From Primula veris (taxonomy: Eukaryota > Streptophyta > Magnoliopsida > Ericales > Primulaceae): 64,000 nt of DNA. Made by a program: the position numbers and the translations under genes. The stretch covers positions 4,347,501-4,411,500 of the forward strand of contig OY821745.1 of assembly GCA_963682055.1 (NCBI GenBank), written 5' to 3'. Of this stretch, positions 10,640 to 20,599 are shown one piece after another (position 1 is the stretch's first letter; the number at the start of each line of letters is the position of its first letter). A model generated the notes under the pieces. It made no database searches and had not been told where the DNA came from. It saw only the letters and a program-made list of their open reading frames with translations.

Positions 10640-11240
10640 AGATCATTCGATTATAATAAGTCAAATGAGTCTGTTCAATTTAGTTTTTTTTTTTTAAAAT
10701 ACCTCTATATTTTTTTATTAATTACAATAATATCATGCTTAAATAAAAAAATAAAAATAAAATAAAAGTAACAACTAATAAATTATGTATATCTCTTTAA
10801 CAACTAAACATTTTTTTAAGTTTTATACTATTTTTTTTTGCTATTATCCACGTATTTGTATCATAACTACACTTATTTTTTATATTTTAATTGTATTGCG
10901 TGTCATACACGCAACGCGTGGGACACGATTACTATATATATATATATCATTCTATTATAATAAGTCAGCCCAAGTCAAATGAGCCTGTCCAATTTAGTCA
11001 TTTTTTTTCCAAAAATACTCATACCTTTATATTAATTATAATAATATCATACTCCCATAAAAATATAAAAAGTAAAAAACTAATAAAACCATATATATTT
11101 ATCCCTCTTTAACAAACAATTTTTTTTAAATTTTAAACTATGTTTTTTTTTATTATTCACATATTTAATTTTATCGTAACTATACATATTTTTTACATTT
11201 TTATTACGTTATGCACTGTATACACAACGCGTGGGGTACG
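10640..11240. repeat. Two tandem copies of an AT-rich repeat with GC hairpin end (Helitron-like?)
   Basis: Two ~290-bp direct copies (about 10645-10945 and 10955-11240) share the order ATTATAATAAGTC, CAAATGAGYCTGT, an AT-rich body, a TTACGTTAT/TGTATTGCG segment and a final CAACGCGTGGG hairpin. Copy 1 ends ACACGATTACTA. The Tat retrotransposon interrupts the end of copy 2: the sequence resumes after the element at 28588 with ATTTAGTTAGTA. The hairpin-plus-CTRR-like end suggests Helitron remnants, but the 5' ends are not defined. Confidence 0.45.
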
Positions 11241-11789
11241 TGATAGAACACAAAAATCAGACCCGAATATTTTATTCGGGTCATAATCAACCCACTTTAT
11301 AAATGGGTCATCTCATATTGGTTGTAGGGATTGAGGGGCTACAACACAAAGCCCAAGCCCAATCAAAGGGGGACCCTTGTCTGAGAAATCCCTGGGATGA
11401 AGACATTTGTCACTATCCTAGAAGGCGCAGTTGCCTATAAATAGCCCACTACCCCTCCTAGAAAAGGACCAGAAAATCTATCCAAAAAATATAGAGAGAA
11501 GTTAAGAAAAGAGAGAAACTAACCAAAGCATATCACTTCAAGAAACAAACCGAGAAAAGACAGCCGAGCATCGAATAAAAGAGGAGAAAGATCAAGACGA
11601 GGGATTAAATAGTTATATCGAGCATAATCGTAAAATCGGAATACGAATCCGAACAAGTGTAATAGTCCGAACAAGGACAAGAATCCGAGTCATAATAAAG
11701 ATCAGGAAGCATCATTTATTCTCGGTCGATTTGTCATTTTATCTTTGTTGAAAAGCCTAACGCAACCGACCAAAGTTATGGCTTTATCA
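11241..11789 (+). repeat. 5' LTR of the Tat element
   Basis: Starts TGATAGAACAC and ends GCTTTATCA (TG...CA). A TATA box CTATAAATAG lies at 11435-11444, giving U3 of about 220 bp. A shorter palindrome around ATTTATAAA-like sequence occurs near 11295. The 3' copy at 28034 has the same length and, by reading, the same sequence. Confidence 0.95.
11435..11444 (+). promoter_or_regulatory. LTR TATA box
   Basis: CTATAAATAG in the LTR, repeated at 28228-28237 in the 3' LTR. It is the expected Pol II promoter for the genomic transcript; the 3' copy points toward the zinc-finger gene at 29032. Confidence 0.7.
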
Positions 11790-11791
11790 AA

Positions 11792-11809
11792 TGGCGCCGT
11801 CTTCGGGAA
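11792..11809 (+). other. Primer-binding site of the Tat element
   Basis: TGGCGCCGTCTTCGGGAA starts 2 nt after the 5' LTR. TGGCGCCGT is the usual beginning of primer-binding sites in Tat/Athila elements (tRNA-Asp or tRNA-Arg type); the remainder does not let me choose the tRNA. Confidence 0.7.
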
Positions 11810-11868
11810 TCATCTAGTTCCCAACTAGTTTAGAATTCGAATACCAATACTCTGCCAGACGAGCGACA

Positions 11869-14800
11869 ATGGTTACCAATGTAGAGGAAACCCATCCCGA
11901 GATAGTAGAAACCAATAACCAAAACACGCAAATTAGCCAACAAGACCTCGACGATCTACTCGCTATCCGCGACAGATATGAAGCTATCCAATCCGGAAAC
12001 CAACCAACAAACTCCTACGCAAACCAAGAACAACCGGTCGAACCCCCCCGACATTTCATCGAAGGAATTGTCGACGAACACATTTCGTCCTCGGATGACG
12101 AACAAGACGTGCCCGTATTAAGGCGTGCACGAAGACGCTTAACCGGGTCCCAAGCAGGGCCGAGCTCAAGAGTCCCTTTGCCCACGACCTCGGTCAACTC
12201 TGGTGCCCGTTTACAAACGGACGAGGCTCATCAGTTTGGCATGCCCGAGGATCATGTACTCGGACAGTCGCCACGACTGCCGACTAATTCTCCGAGGATG
12301 ATTACACCACCCACGGTGGAGGTACAACATGTCGTTCCATTAGCCGATGAAAGGAACTACACACAGCTACAAGCTCAGCTGGCGGCATGCATGACGGCCA
12401 TGACAGCGGCCGGCATCGTATTGCCAGTTATCCAACCCAACAAAGACCCACGCCATGAAGTGGAAGATTCTGCCTACAGGGCCGCCCTGGAGGCAGCGGG
12501 TCGGCGAACCGATACAAGAGTCCCCCACCAAGGGGGCAATGTCCCAATAACTATCGTCCATCCGAACACACATATGGAACGTGTCCACACAAACACGAAG
12601 GACGATAGATATCCCGATTACAGGATCGGGGAGGGATATGGCCCACCACCACATCAGGAAGGATACCCTCCCCCCTACCAAGTCACGGATGACGCGTTCC
12701 AACAGGCTTGGAACGTATGCCAAGAAACCCCGTGTGCTGAACAGATCACGCGGTACCGCAATCCTATGGGGTTCGTCATCCCCGAATTCAGGCTCTATGA
12801 TGGAAAGAGTTGCCCTATCGACCATCTGAGGCACTACAAGACGAAGATGGAACTGTGGAGTGACGACCATGCACTGATGTGCAAATTTTTCAAAAACAGC
12901 TTGGGTCAAGAGGCTTCGTCATGGTATCATAACTTACCACGGGGCTCCATTAGAAACTGGGCAGAAATGCTAAGAGCGTACTCCACCCGGTACGCTGCTC
13001 ATCGAAAAAAGAAGGTTAGTATCGAAACCCTTCTTAAAATGACGATGATGCCAAATGAAAGGCTCAACGATTACTGCATACGTTTCATCGACGTAGCAAA
13101 CCAGATTCCACGATACGCCAATAATATAGCCATCCAAAATTTTATCAATTCCATCCCTAATGGCTATTGGGCGAGAAGGAAGTTCATAGGCAAAAACTTC
13201 CCGACCACTGATTCCCTGCTAGCCTATTGTACCCACCTCACCGATAAAAACGACGAACTGCGTTTCCTAAACCGAACTCTACCAAGAAGAGAGTCGGTCC
13301 GTGAGGCACAGGTGGGTCGCAAAAGAGTTAGAAATAGCAGGGGAGAAGCATTCCAACCGACCAGAAAGGGCAAAGAGCCCGAGGTCCATAGCAGGGGAGA
13401 GCGACCACGAGCACTAGAGCCTAAACCGCTCCAGATTGCATACCCAACACCGACCAACGAACATAAACCGCTCCAGCTCACCTACCCGATGCCACCCAAG
13501 CCATTTCAACAGGTTCGGCCCCAAGAGAGGGAACTCCGAAACACTTTCGGACCGGTCGAACTGCGATACACTTTCAACCTGTCTGCTGAAGATATCCTCA
13601 AGGAGATATGCAGAGAAAGTTGGTATTCCCGACCACAACCGATCATCTCTCCCCCCAGTCAGAGAGATTCCAAGCTCTTCTGCGCATATCACGAGGATCA
13701 CGGCCATCTCACTGAGCATTGCCGTAACCTACGATGGAGAATGAACCAGTGGGGCGATGCAGGATACCTAGCCAAGTTCATCAAAGGAGCTGGGAATAAA
13801 GGCAAACAACTGGCCATCGAGGGATCTGACAACCGGCAGGGCAAAACGATCAATGTCGTTCATATGTCACGACCCAAGGGCCCAGGCGGGGAACGATCAC
13901 GACAACGGCAGCTGGCCCACTTTAGCCAAGTAGCCAAGACATCACAGGCGTCGACGTCAAAACGACAATGCACACCACGACGATATCCGCCCATTTCTTT
14001 TTCGGATCTTGACGAAGAAGGGGTGATATACCCCCACGGTGACGCCATTAACCTCCGTGTTCAAATCGGCCTAGACACAGTCGGCAGGGTACTTGTCGAC
14101 CAAGGAGCCTCTTGTGATATCATGTACAAAGAGCTTTTCGACAAGATGGAACTCAAGCTGCAAGATCTTCAGCCTACCGATGTCACACTGATCGGATTCA
14201 TCTCCGAAACGACCAAACCTTTGGGTAAGATCGTCCTCAGTGTCACAACAGGGTCCATGTCGGTTCCCGTGGAGTTCTTAGTGGTCGACGACCATTCTGG
14301 GCACAACGCAATATTGGGCCGACCTTGGCTACATGCCATGAAGGCCATACCCTCGACCTATCACCAAAAGGTCAAATACCCGAATGATAGGGGGGCGATC
14401 GAGACAGCCAGAGGATGTCAAGAAGATTCAAGACGCTGCGAGGACATCACCGCGACCCTCCAAAAACAACGAAGCCCTGTGGAACAACCCACCAGCACAA
14501 AGAAGCTGATCAGCCAAATATCCAAAGCCGAAAGGGTTGTCGAAGAACAAGTAGGAGAGACACTTAGGAAGGTGTATATCCCGGATATGGACGAGGAGCA
14601 CTATTTCCTCCTCGGCGATAACCTTCCAAAACAGGAATCCGAGGAGTTAGAAGCGTTCCTTTTCAGCAACATTGATAAATTCGCCTGGAGCCCTAAAGAC
14701 ATGCCGGGCCTAGACCCCACTACAGCATGCCACCACCTAAGTGTAAACGCCGAGTACAAGCCAATAGCACAGAGAAGCAGAAAAGTCTCGGTACAGCACA

Positions 14801-17787
14801 GAGCAGCTATAGTCGCTGAAGTACAAAAGCTATTGGAGGCTGGAGCCATAAGGGAGGTTTACTATCCAAAATGGTTGTCCAACCCGGTCGTCGTCCCTAA
14901 GAAGAACGGGAAGGAAAGAGTCTGTATAGACTTCACCAACCTCAATAAAGCCTGCCCGAGGGACCACTTTCCCCTTCCGAGGATCGATCAACTGGTGGAC
15001 GCAACAGCAGGAGCGGAACGGATGACCTTCCTTGATGCGTACTCAGGATACCATCAAATTCCCCTCGCCTGCGAAGATCAAGAAAAGACTTCATTTATAT
15101 CGCCTTTGGGAAATTATTGCTACACGGTAATGCCTTTCGGTCTACGCAATGCGGGGGCAACATACCAAAGGATGATAACACGGGTATGTCGAGATCATAT
15201 AGGGAAAACAATGGAGGTATACATAGACGACATGGTCGTCAAAAGCGAAAGAGCCACGTCCCACCTTCAAGATATCAGGGACGTCTTCCGAACGCTGGGC
15301 CAGCACAAACTGAAACTCAATGCGAGCAAGTGTGCATTTGGCGTCAGCAAAGGGAAATTCTTGGGGCATATGGTTAGCCGACGAGGAATAGAGGCTAATC
15401 CCGATCAAATAACAGCTCTACGAAACCTAGCGGCGCCCAAGAATAAGAAACAGGTACAAGAGCTCACGGGAATGATGGCCGCGCTGAGCAGGTTCATTAG
15501 CCGATCCGCAGATAAGGGACGGTCGTTTTTCGAATCGCTCAAGAAGAATAGAAAATTCGTCTGGGACCCGGAATGTGAAGTCTCATTCAACAATCTCAAA
15601 GAGTACTTGAGGACACTGCCACTGCTGGTAAGGCCGAACAAAGGAGACATTCTGGCATGCTACCTAGCAGTTTCCACTACAGCTGTGAGCGCAGTCATCC
15701 TACGGGAAGAAGGTCGCGAACAATTTCCGATCTACTTCGTCAGCAAGACTCTGGTCGAAGCCGAAACACGTTATCTACCCTTGGAAAAGCTGTGCCTGGC
15801 ATTGGTCGTCGCAACCAGGAAGTTGCCACACTATTTCATAGCTCATCAGGTCCGGGTATATACAAAGTTTCATATTAAAGAGTCACTTCGACGGACGGAC
15901 ATTAGCGGCCGAGTTGCCGCCTGGGGGGTCGAGCTATCCCAATTTCATATCGAATTCGCGCCCCGCCATGCCATAAAGGGACAAGTCCTGGCCGATTTCG
16001 TCGCAGAATTCACCGAAGGCTATGACGAGCCTTTGGCACTCTCTCCCCAATCACACTGGCAGATACATGTCGACGGATCAGCCACCAAGGACGGATCAGG
16101 AGCAGGGATCGTCCTGAAATCTAGAGAGGGAGCAATCATCAAAAAAAGCATAAAACTGGGCTTCCGAGCTACCAACAATGAGGCAGAATACGAGGCCATG
16201 ATAAATGGCATGCTTATTGCCCGGTCCCTCGGATGCTCCCACTTAATTGCTAGCTCAGACTCCATGCTCATTGTCAATCAAGCCATCGGCGAGTACCAAG
16301 CGAAAGATGATAGAATGATCCTCTACCAAGAAAAAGTCCAAAGCTTGATGGCCACCTTCGAACAATGCGAGTTAGTAAGAATCAATCGCACCGAGAATGC
16401 ACATGCTGATGCATTGGCCACCCTAGCCTCGACATTAACATTGACCGACTCCCGGTCGATCACAGTGGAACTATTGCCGACCCCGAGCATAATGAAAAGG
16501 GTAAACCGGGTGACATCGATACAGTACGAACTAGGTTGGATGGAGGACATGACCCATTATCTGCGAAGTGGAACGCTTCCGGTCGATAAGATAAAAGCGA
16601 TGAAGATTGCAAGAAAATCTCCTCGATTCTGGCTATCCGAGGATGATAAACTATACAAATCCAGTTACCGGGGACCACATCTACTGTGCGTCCCGACCGA
16701 GCTACAACTGCCGGTCTTGGAGGAAATCCACGAAGGATCCTGCGGAGCACACATCAAAGGGCGATCCCTTGCAAACAAGGCAGTGACCCAAGGATATTGG
16801 TGGCCCTATATCAAGCGAGACGCCGATGCATACGTCCAACGATGCGACAAATGCCAGCGATTCGCCAAGATACCACGGCTCCCATCATCTATGATGACCC
16901 CGGTATCAGCACCATGGCCGTTCGCTCAATGGGCAATCGACTTGGTCGGTAAACTCCCAAGAGCACCTGGGAATGTGGAATATCTGATCGTTGCGACTGA
17001 TTATTTCACCAAATGGGTCGAAGCAAAACCCCTCCGAGAAATCAAAGCCAGCAACGTCAAACAATTCATTTGGGAATACATCATAACTAGGTTCGGTATA
17101 CCGTACGCGATAGTCGCCGACAACGGAACCCAGTTCAAAGATGCCAATTTACAGCTATGGTACGAGGAACTCGGTATCCAAAAATTCTATTCGACGCCGA
17201 CATACCCACACGGGAACGGGCAAGCTGAAGTGTCAAACCGAACAATATTAGACGGCATCAAGACCACCCTTGAACAGGCAAAGGGGAGGTGGCCCGAGCG
17301 GCTACTCAACGTTTTATGGTCGTGCCGAACTACACCCAAGACGGGCACCAAGGAAACCCCGTTTAGCTTAGCATACGGTGTTGAGGCCATCATACCGACA
17401 GAGATCGGACTACCCACGCTCCGAACGACGTTGGTCGAGCAGGGAAATAATGAACAAAGAATGAGAGAAGAGCTCGACATGATAGACGAGAAACGAGAGA
17501 TAGCGGCCCTTACCTTAGCAAAATACCAACAAAGCGTAAAGCAAACCTATGACAAGAGAGTAAAAGGATCTAAAGAATTCATGGTGGGAGAACTGGTGCT
17601 GCGACGAGTGACGGTCTATACCCGCAACGAAATACATGGCAAACTGAGCCCTACCTGGGAAGGCCCATACGAAATCGTCAAGCGAACAAGTCCAGTCTCT
17701 TACAAAATCAAAAGCGTCCTGTTCGCCAACAGCCGCGGGGAAAAGAATTCTTGGAACGTGGCTAACCTAAAGAAGTACTACGTATAG
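11869..17787 (+). CDS. Gag-Pol polyprotein of Tat-lineage retrotransposon (1972 aa)
   Basis: A single uninterrupted ORF encodes all replication functions. In order: gag capsid region about residues 290-430 (GFVIPEFRLYDG, GSIRNWAEML, LNDYCIRF); a Cys/His knuckle-like CAYHEDHGHLTEHC near 605; aspartic protease VDQGASCDIM near 743; reverse transcriptase about 950-1200 with PKKNGKERVCIDF, FLDAYSGYHQI and the YIDDM catalytic box near 1118; a first RNase H-like domain; a second, archaeal-type RNase H starting HVDGSATKDGSGAG near 1399; and integrase with an H-C-C zinc finger near 1620-1665 (CDKCQ) and core WAIDLVG and DNGTQF (~1750). In the first RNase H the usual TDQ-type motif reads YTKFHIK, suggesting that it is catalytically degenerate, as is common in dual-RH Tat elements. 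No stop or frameshift is present, so it is potentially functional. ATG 11869 is the first in frame, 80 bp after the LTR. Confidence 0.95.
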   Translation: MVTNVEETHPEIVETNNQNTQISQQDLDDLLAIRDRYEAIQSGNQPTNSYANQEQPVEPPRHFIEGIVDEHISSSDDEQDVPVLRRARRRLTGSQAGPSSRVPLPTTSVNSGARLQTDEAHQFGMPEDHVLGQSPRLPTNSPRMITPPTVEVQHVVPLADERNYTQLQAQLAACMTAMTAAGIVLPVIQPNKDPRHEVEDSAYRAALEAAGRRTDTRVPHQGGNVPITIVHPNTHMERVHTNTKDDRYPDYRIGEGYGPPPHQEGYPPPYQVTDDAFQQAWNVCQETPCAEQITRYRNPMGFVIPEFRLYDGKSCPIDHLRHYKTKMELWSDDHALMCKFFKNSLGQEASSWYHNLPRGSIRNWAEMLRAYSTRYAAHRKKKVSIETLLKMTMMPNERLNDYCIRFIDVANQIPRYANNIAIQNFINSIPNGYWARRKFIGKNFPTTDSLLAYCTHLTDKNDELRFLNRTLPRRESVREAQVGRKRVRNSRGEAFQPTRKGKEPEVHSRGERPRALEPKPLQIAYPTPTNEHKPLQLTYPMPPKPFQQVRPQERELRNTFGPVELRYTFNLSAEDILKEICRESWYSRPQPIISPPSQRDSKLFCAYHEDHGHLTEHCRNLRWRMNQWGDAGYLAKFIKGAGNKGKQLAIEGSDNRQGKTINVVHMSRPKGPGGERSRQRQLAHFSQVAKTSQASTSKRQCTPRRYPPISFSDLDEEGVIYPHGDAINLRVQIGLDTVGRVLVDQGASCDIMYKELFDKMELKLQDLQPTDVTLIGFISETTKPLGKIVLSVTTGSMSVPVEFLVVDDHSGHNAILGRPWLHAMKAIPSTYHQKVKYPNDRGAIETARGCQEDSRRCEDITATLQKQRSPVEQPTSTKKLISQISKAERVVEEQVGETLRKVYIPDMDEEHYFLLGDNLPKQESEELEAFLFSNIDKFAWSPKDMPGLDPTTACHHLSVNAEYKPIAQRSRKVSVQHRAAIVAEVQKLLEAGAIREVYYPKWLSNPVVVPKKNGKERVCIDFTNLNKACPRDHFPLPRIDQLVDATAGAERMTFLDAYSGYHQIPLACEDQEKTSFISPLGNYCYTVMPFGLRNAGATYQRMITRVCRDHIGKTMEVYIDDMVVKSERATSHLQDIRDVFRTLGQHKLKLNASKCAFGVSKGKFLGHMVSRRGIEANPDQITALRNLAAPKNKKQVQELTGMMAALSRFISRSADKGRSFFESLKKNRKFVWDPECEVSFNNLKEYLRTLPLLVRPNKGDILACYLAVSTTAVSAVILREEGREQFPIYFVSKTLVEAETRYLPLEKLCLALVVATRKLPHYFIAHQVRVYTKFHIKESLRRTDISGRVAAWGVELSQFHIEFAPRHAIKGQVLADFVAEFTEGYDEPLALSPQSHWQIHVDGSATKDGSGAGIVLKSREGAIIKKSIKLGFRATNNEAEYEAMINGMLIARSLGCSHLIASSDSMLIVNQAIGEYQAKDDRMILYQEKVQSLMATFEQCELVRINRTENAHADALATLASTLTLTDSRSITVELLPTPSIMKRVNRVTSIQYELGWMEDMTHYLRSGTLPVDKIKAMKIARKSPRFWLSEDDKLYKSSYRGPHLLCVPTELQLPVLEEIHEGSCGAHIKGRSLANKAVTQGYWWPYIKRDADAYVQRCDKCQRFAKIPRLPSSMMTPVSAPWPFAQWAIDLVGKLPRAPGNVEYLIVATDYFTKWVEAKPLREIKASNVKQFIWEYIITRFGIPYAIVADNGTQFKDANLQLWYEELGIQKFYSTPTYPHGNGQAEVSNRTILDGIKTTLEQAKGRWPERLLNVLWSCRTTPKTGTKETPFSLAYGVEAIIPTEIGLPTLRTTLVEQGNNEQRMREELDMIDEKREIAALTLAKYQQSVKQTYDKRVKGSKEFMVGELVLRRVTVYTRNEIHGKLSPTWEGPYEIVKRTSPVSYKIKSVLFANSRGEKNSWNVANLKKYYV

Positions 17788-17887
17788 GCAATGCTCCGAA
17801 TACAAGTACAGGTGATACCTTACCTTTCTTGCTTAAGGGCATTATCTTTCTTCTTTTGAATGAATAAAATATATTATTATGCTGTCT

Positions 17888-18727
17888 ACTAATACTATGA
17901 AATCCCGTAAATGGCGTGTTACCGAAGGAACGTCTAGAGATACTATGAAATTCCCAACATGGCCGAAGTGCCTAGGAATATTATGAAAGTCCGTAAATGG
18001 CGTGTTACCGAAGGAATGTCTAGGCATACTATGAAATTCCCAACATGGCCGAAGTGCCTAGGAATACTATGAAATCCCGTAAATGGCGTGTTACCGAAGG
18101 AACGTCTAGGGATACTATGAAATTCCCAACATGGCCGAAGTGCCTAGGAATATTATGAAAGTCCGTAAATGGCGTGTTACCGAAGGAACGTCTAGGCATA
18201 CTATGAAATTCCCAACATGGCCGAAGTGCCTAGGAATACTATGAAATCCCGTAAATGGCGTGTTACCGAAGGAACGTCTAGGGATACTATGAAATTCCCA
18301 ACATGGCCGAAGTGCCTAGGAATATTATGAAAGTCCGTAAATGGCGTGTTACCGAAGGAACGTCTAGGCATACTATGAAATTCCCAACATGGCCGAAGTG
18401 CCTAGGAATACTATGAAATCCCGTAAATGGCGTGTTACCGAAGGAACGTCTAGGGATACTATGAAATTCCCAACATGGCCGAAGTGCCTAGGAATATTAT
18501 GAAAGTCCGTAAATGGCGTGTTACCGAAGGAACGTCTAGGCATACTATGAAATTCCCAACATGGCCGAAGTGCCTAGGAATACTATGAAATCCCGTAAAT
18601 GGCGTGTTACCGAAGGAACGTCTAGGGATACTATGAAATTCCCAACATGGCCGAAGTGCCTAGGAATACTATGAAATTCCCAACATGGCGTGTTACCGAA
18701 GGAACGCCTAGGAATACTATGAAATTT
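17888..18727. repeat. Tandem array, 86-bp unit in a 172-bp higher-order period
   Basis: Each unit has two related parts: about 48 bp beginning TACTATGAAATCCCGTAAAT and about 38 bp beginning TACTATGAAATTCCCAACAT, both starting with the same TACTATGAAA word. Odd and even units differ consistently (TACTATGAAATCCCG / GTCTAGGGA versus TATTATGAAAGTCCG / GTCTAGGCA), so the real period is 172 bp (aligned starts near 17891, 18063, 18235). About 4.8 periods are present; the last is truncated and recombined. Such arrays just after integrase are known in Tat elements and have been proposed as seeds of satellite DNA. Confidence 0.92.
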
Positions 18728-19020
18728 ATGTGCAGGTACAATGCAAGGAAGTATTCAGGTCCACTTTACGACGGCAATGCAATATATATTGGCTACAACG
18801 ATGAAGGAGAATCAATCTAAACAACAAAACATCAACAAAAAGCATCTCCAAAACAGGAATAACGAAATAACAAATGATTTGGCAAGGAAAAACCGATCCG
18901 ATCAATTAAACAGCAATACGGTAATGGAAAGGTACAAAACAGGAATAAAGAAATCACATATATAATCCTCGCCCGCATTACGGAGGCAACAAGAAGATCA
19001 ACGGCACTAAAGAGATTCAT

Positions 19021-19560
19021 TTAAGAAGAACTACTGCAGGAGCACGACGGTAATTGACCGAGCTCAATCTCTTCGTCGTCCGTCGTTGTATACCCATCAG
19101 ACTCATCACCATCAAAACGCTCCTCAGAAATGAGGGCATCAAAATTGGTCGTATGAGCCCCAACACAAGTCAGCGTCTCAAGCCGCGCGTTGAACTCGGC
19201 TTCTTTGGCGGACTCGTGAGCATCCGAGGCCGCTTTACGGCGATCATCGTCAAAGGAGAGGTCACGGCGAGCTTCAATCACAGCTGCGGAAGCATCGTAT
19301 CTGGCGCGTGACAAACGGAAATACTTCACCAACACGTTGGCCTTGGTCACAAGCAACTTTAATTTGCCGAAGTACTCGCCTTTTGCACGCCAATATCGAT
19401 CCAAACGACGCTCCTGAACCTCAACAGCATGCTCGGCACGGCGAACATATTCTCGAAAAGAGGCCGCCTGTGTTTTCAGCTTGGTCCGCAGTCGAGCACA
19501 TTGGTCGGTCAATTTGACATTTTTGCTCATCAAAACAATGTAGGGCCACCTGTCAGGCAC
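19021..19560 (-). CDS. Antisense coiled-coil exon H in Tat 3' region
   Basis: An open minus-strand frame with a highly charged, helical sequence: the start VPDRWPYIVLMSKN, heptad-like stretches rich in R, K, E and A, an acidic tail ESDGYTTTDDEEIELGQL, and a serine/cysteine-rich C-terminus. The frame stays open upstream to 19668, where a pyrimidine-rich TTTTATAG|GCACATG acceptor occurs in phase 0; another AG|GTGCC acceptor in phase lies at 19560. If translated on its own, the first Met is at 19530 (169 aa). Its start lines up with exon G (both VPxxxP.. following a phase-0 acceptor), suggesting duplication. No known domain is recognised. It could be an alternative 3' exon of the gene at 20600-23034 or an independent gene. 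Confidence 0.55.
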   Translation of the reverse strand: MPDRWPYIVLMSKNVKLTDQCARLRTKLKTQAASFREYVRRAEHAVEVQERRLDRYWRAKGEYFGKLKLLVTKANVLVKYFRLSRARYDASAAVIEARRDLSFDDDRRKAASDAHESAKEAEFNARLETLTCVGAHTTNFDALISEERFDGDESDGYTTTDDEEIELGQLPSCSCSSSS

Positions 19561-19710
19561 CTCACTAGCCGCACCAGATGAGACCTCGTCCCGGGCAGCA
19601 CCAGTAGGTCCTAACCCCGGGTTAACTAGGCATGGAGAACCAGCCTGGTGCGACGTAGTAGCATGTGCCTATAAAAAAAAGGGGGGGAGGAGAAGAACGA
19701 GAAGAGATGA

Positions 19711-19741
<31 letters not shown>

Positions 19742-19798
19742 CGAGAAGAGAAATTTTTATAACAAGATACAAAGAAAACGACAAAACAAGCTATTTTA

Positions 19799-20413
19799 TT
19801 ACTCCGACAACCCCTCAGCAGACGCCGAAGTCTCTACTACATCGGCAAAATGAATTTCTCGCAATGAATTAATTTGCGTCCCCAAACGCTCACGAATGAC
19901 CGCCTCGATTCGGTTCAAAGCAACAGTGGTTTCAGTCACCCCGGCCTTCGCATCAACCATGCGCTCTGCCCGGGATACACCACTCATTCCTTTTATAAGC
20001 TCAATCACCTCTAAAGCGCGAGCTCGGGCCCAATACGCTTTGGCAAAAGATAGCAGCAGGTCCGCGTCCTCGAAAACGGCCCCAAGGACCAAGTTCAAGC
20101 TCGTCACACGACCTCGGGCTTCATCACGAGAACGTCGTAGGGCACCGAGAAGTTCCTTCGCTTTACCCTTATTTGCCGTGTAATGGGCGGTCTTTTTACT
20201 AAATTTCTCTCCCAAATCACGTAACCGGATCGCCAGGTTGGAAATATGAATATTCAGACCCTCGATTTCCTGATAGGCACAAGTCAATTTCGCGGTAAGG
20301 GACGCGTTAGACCTTTCCAAATCCTCCATTACGTCACCTACACTACGACTAGGCGAGGTCCAGACCACCATGGCAAGGGGGTTATTAGGTACCTGACAAT
20401 ATTTTGTTTTCAT
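19799..20413 (-). CDS. Antisense coiled-coil ORF G in Tat 3' region
   Basis: An open minus-strand frame of 204 codons from ATG 20413, or 197 aa from a phase-0 acceptor TTGTCAG|GTACCT at 20392. The sequence is helical and charged (SVGDVMEDLERSNASLTAKL, RLRDLGEKFSKK, ELLGALRRSRDEARGR, AYWARARALEVIEL). A TATA-like ATATAAG is about 70 bp upstream of the ATG (near 20483-20490), so it may be an independent gene, or it may be spliced to upstream exons. An AATAAA-like signal overlaps the stop codon. It is similar in layout to H and to the last exon of F. No domain is recognised. Confidence 0.55.
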   Translation of the reverse strand: MKTKYCQVPNNPLAMVVWTSPSRSVGDVMEDLERSNASLTAKLTCAYQEIEGLNIHISNLAIRLRDLGEKFSKKTAHYTANKGKAKELLGALRRSRDEARGRVTSLNLVLGAVFEDADLLLSFAKAYWARARALEVIELIKGMSGVSRAERMVDAKAGVTETTVALNRIEAVIRERLGTQINSLREIHFADVVETSASAEGLSE

Positions 20414-20599
20414 ATCCTTCAAAATATGACGACCATCAAAAGAAATTGACCCAAGCAAGCCCAACAGAAAGAAACCATAACACTTATATTATCACTCCCC
20501 CAAAAGAATCTGTTTCTAGATACAAAAAAATAAAAAAAAAAAAAATAAAAAAAAAATAAAAAAAAAAAAAATAAAAAAAATACAATGCCAGAAATATAG

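Noticed and set aside
12367..17480. Many minus-strand and alternative-frame ORFs inside the gag-pol region
   Set aside because: They overlap the 1972-codon ORF with clear retroelement domains and have no own motifs; they are frame shadows.
17888..18727. CRISPR-like array
   Set aside because: The repeats are contiguous 86/172-bp units without unique spacers, in a plant retrotransposon.
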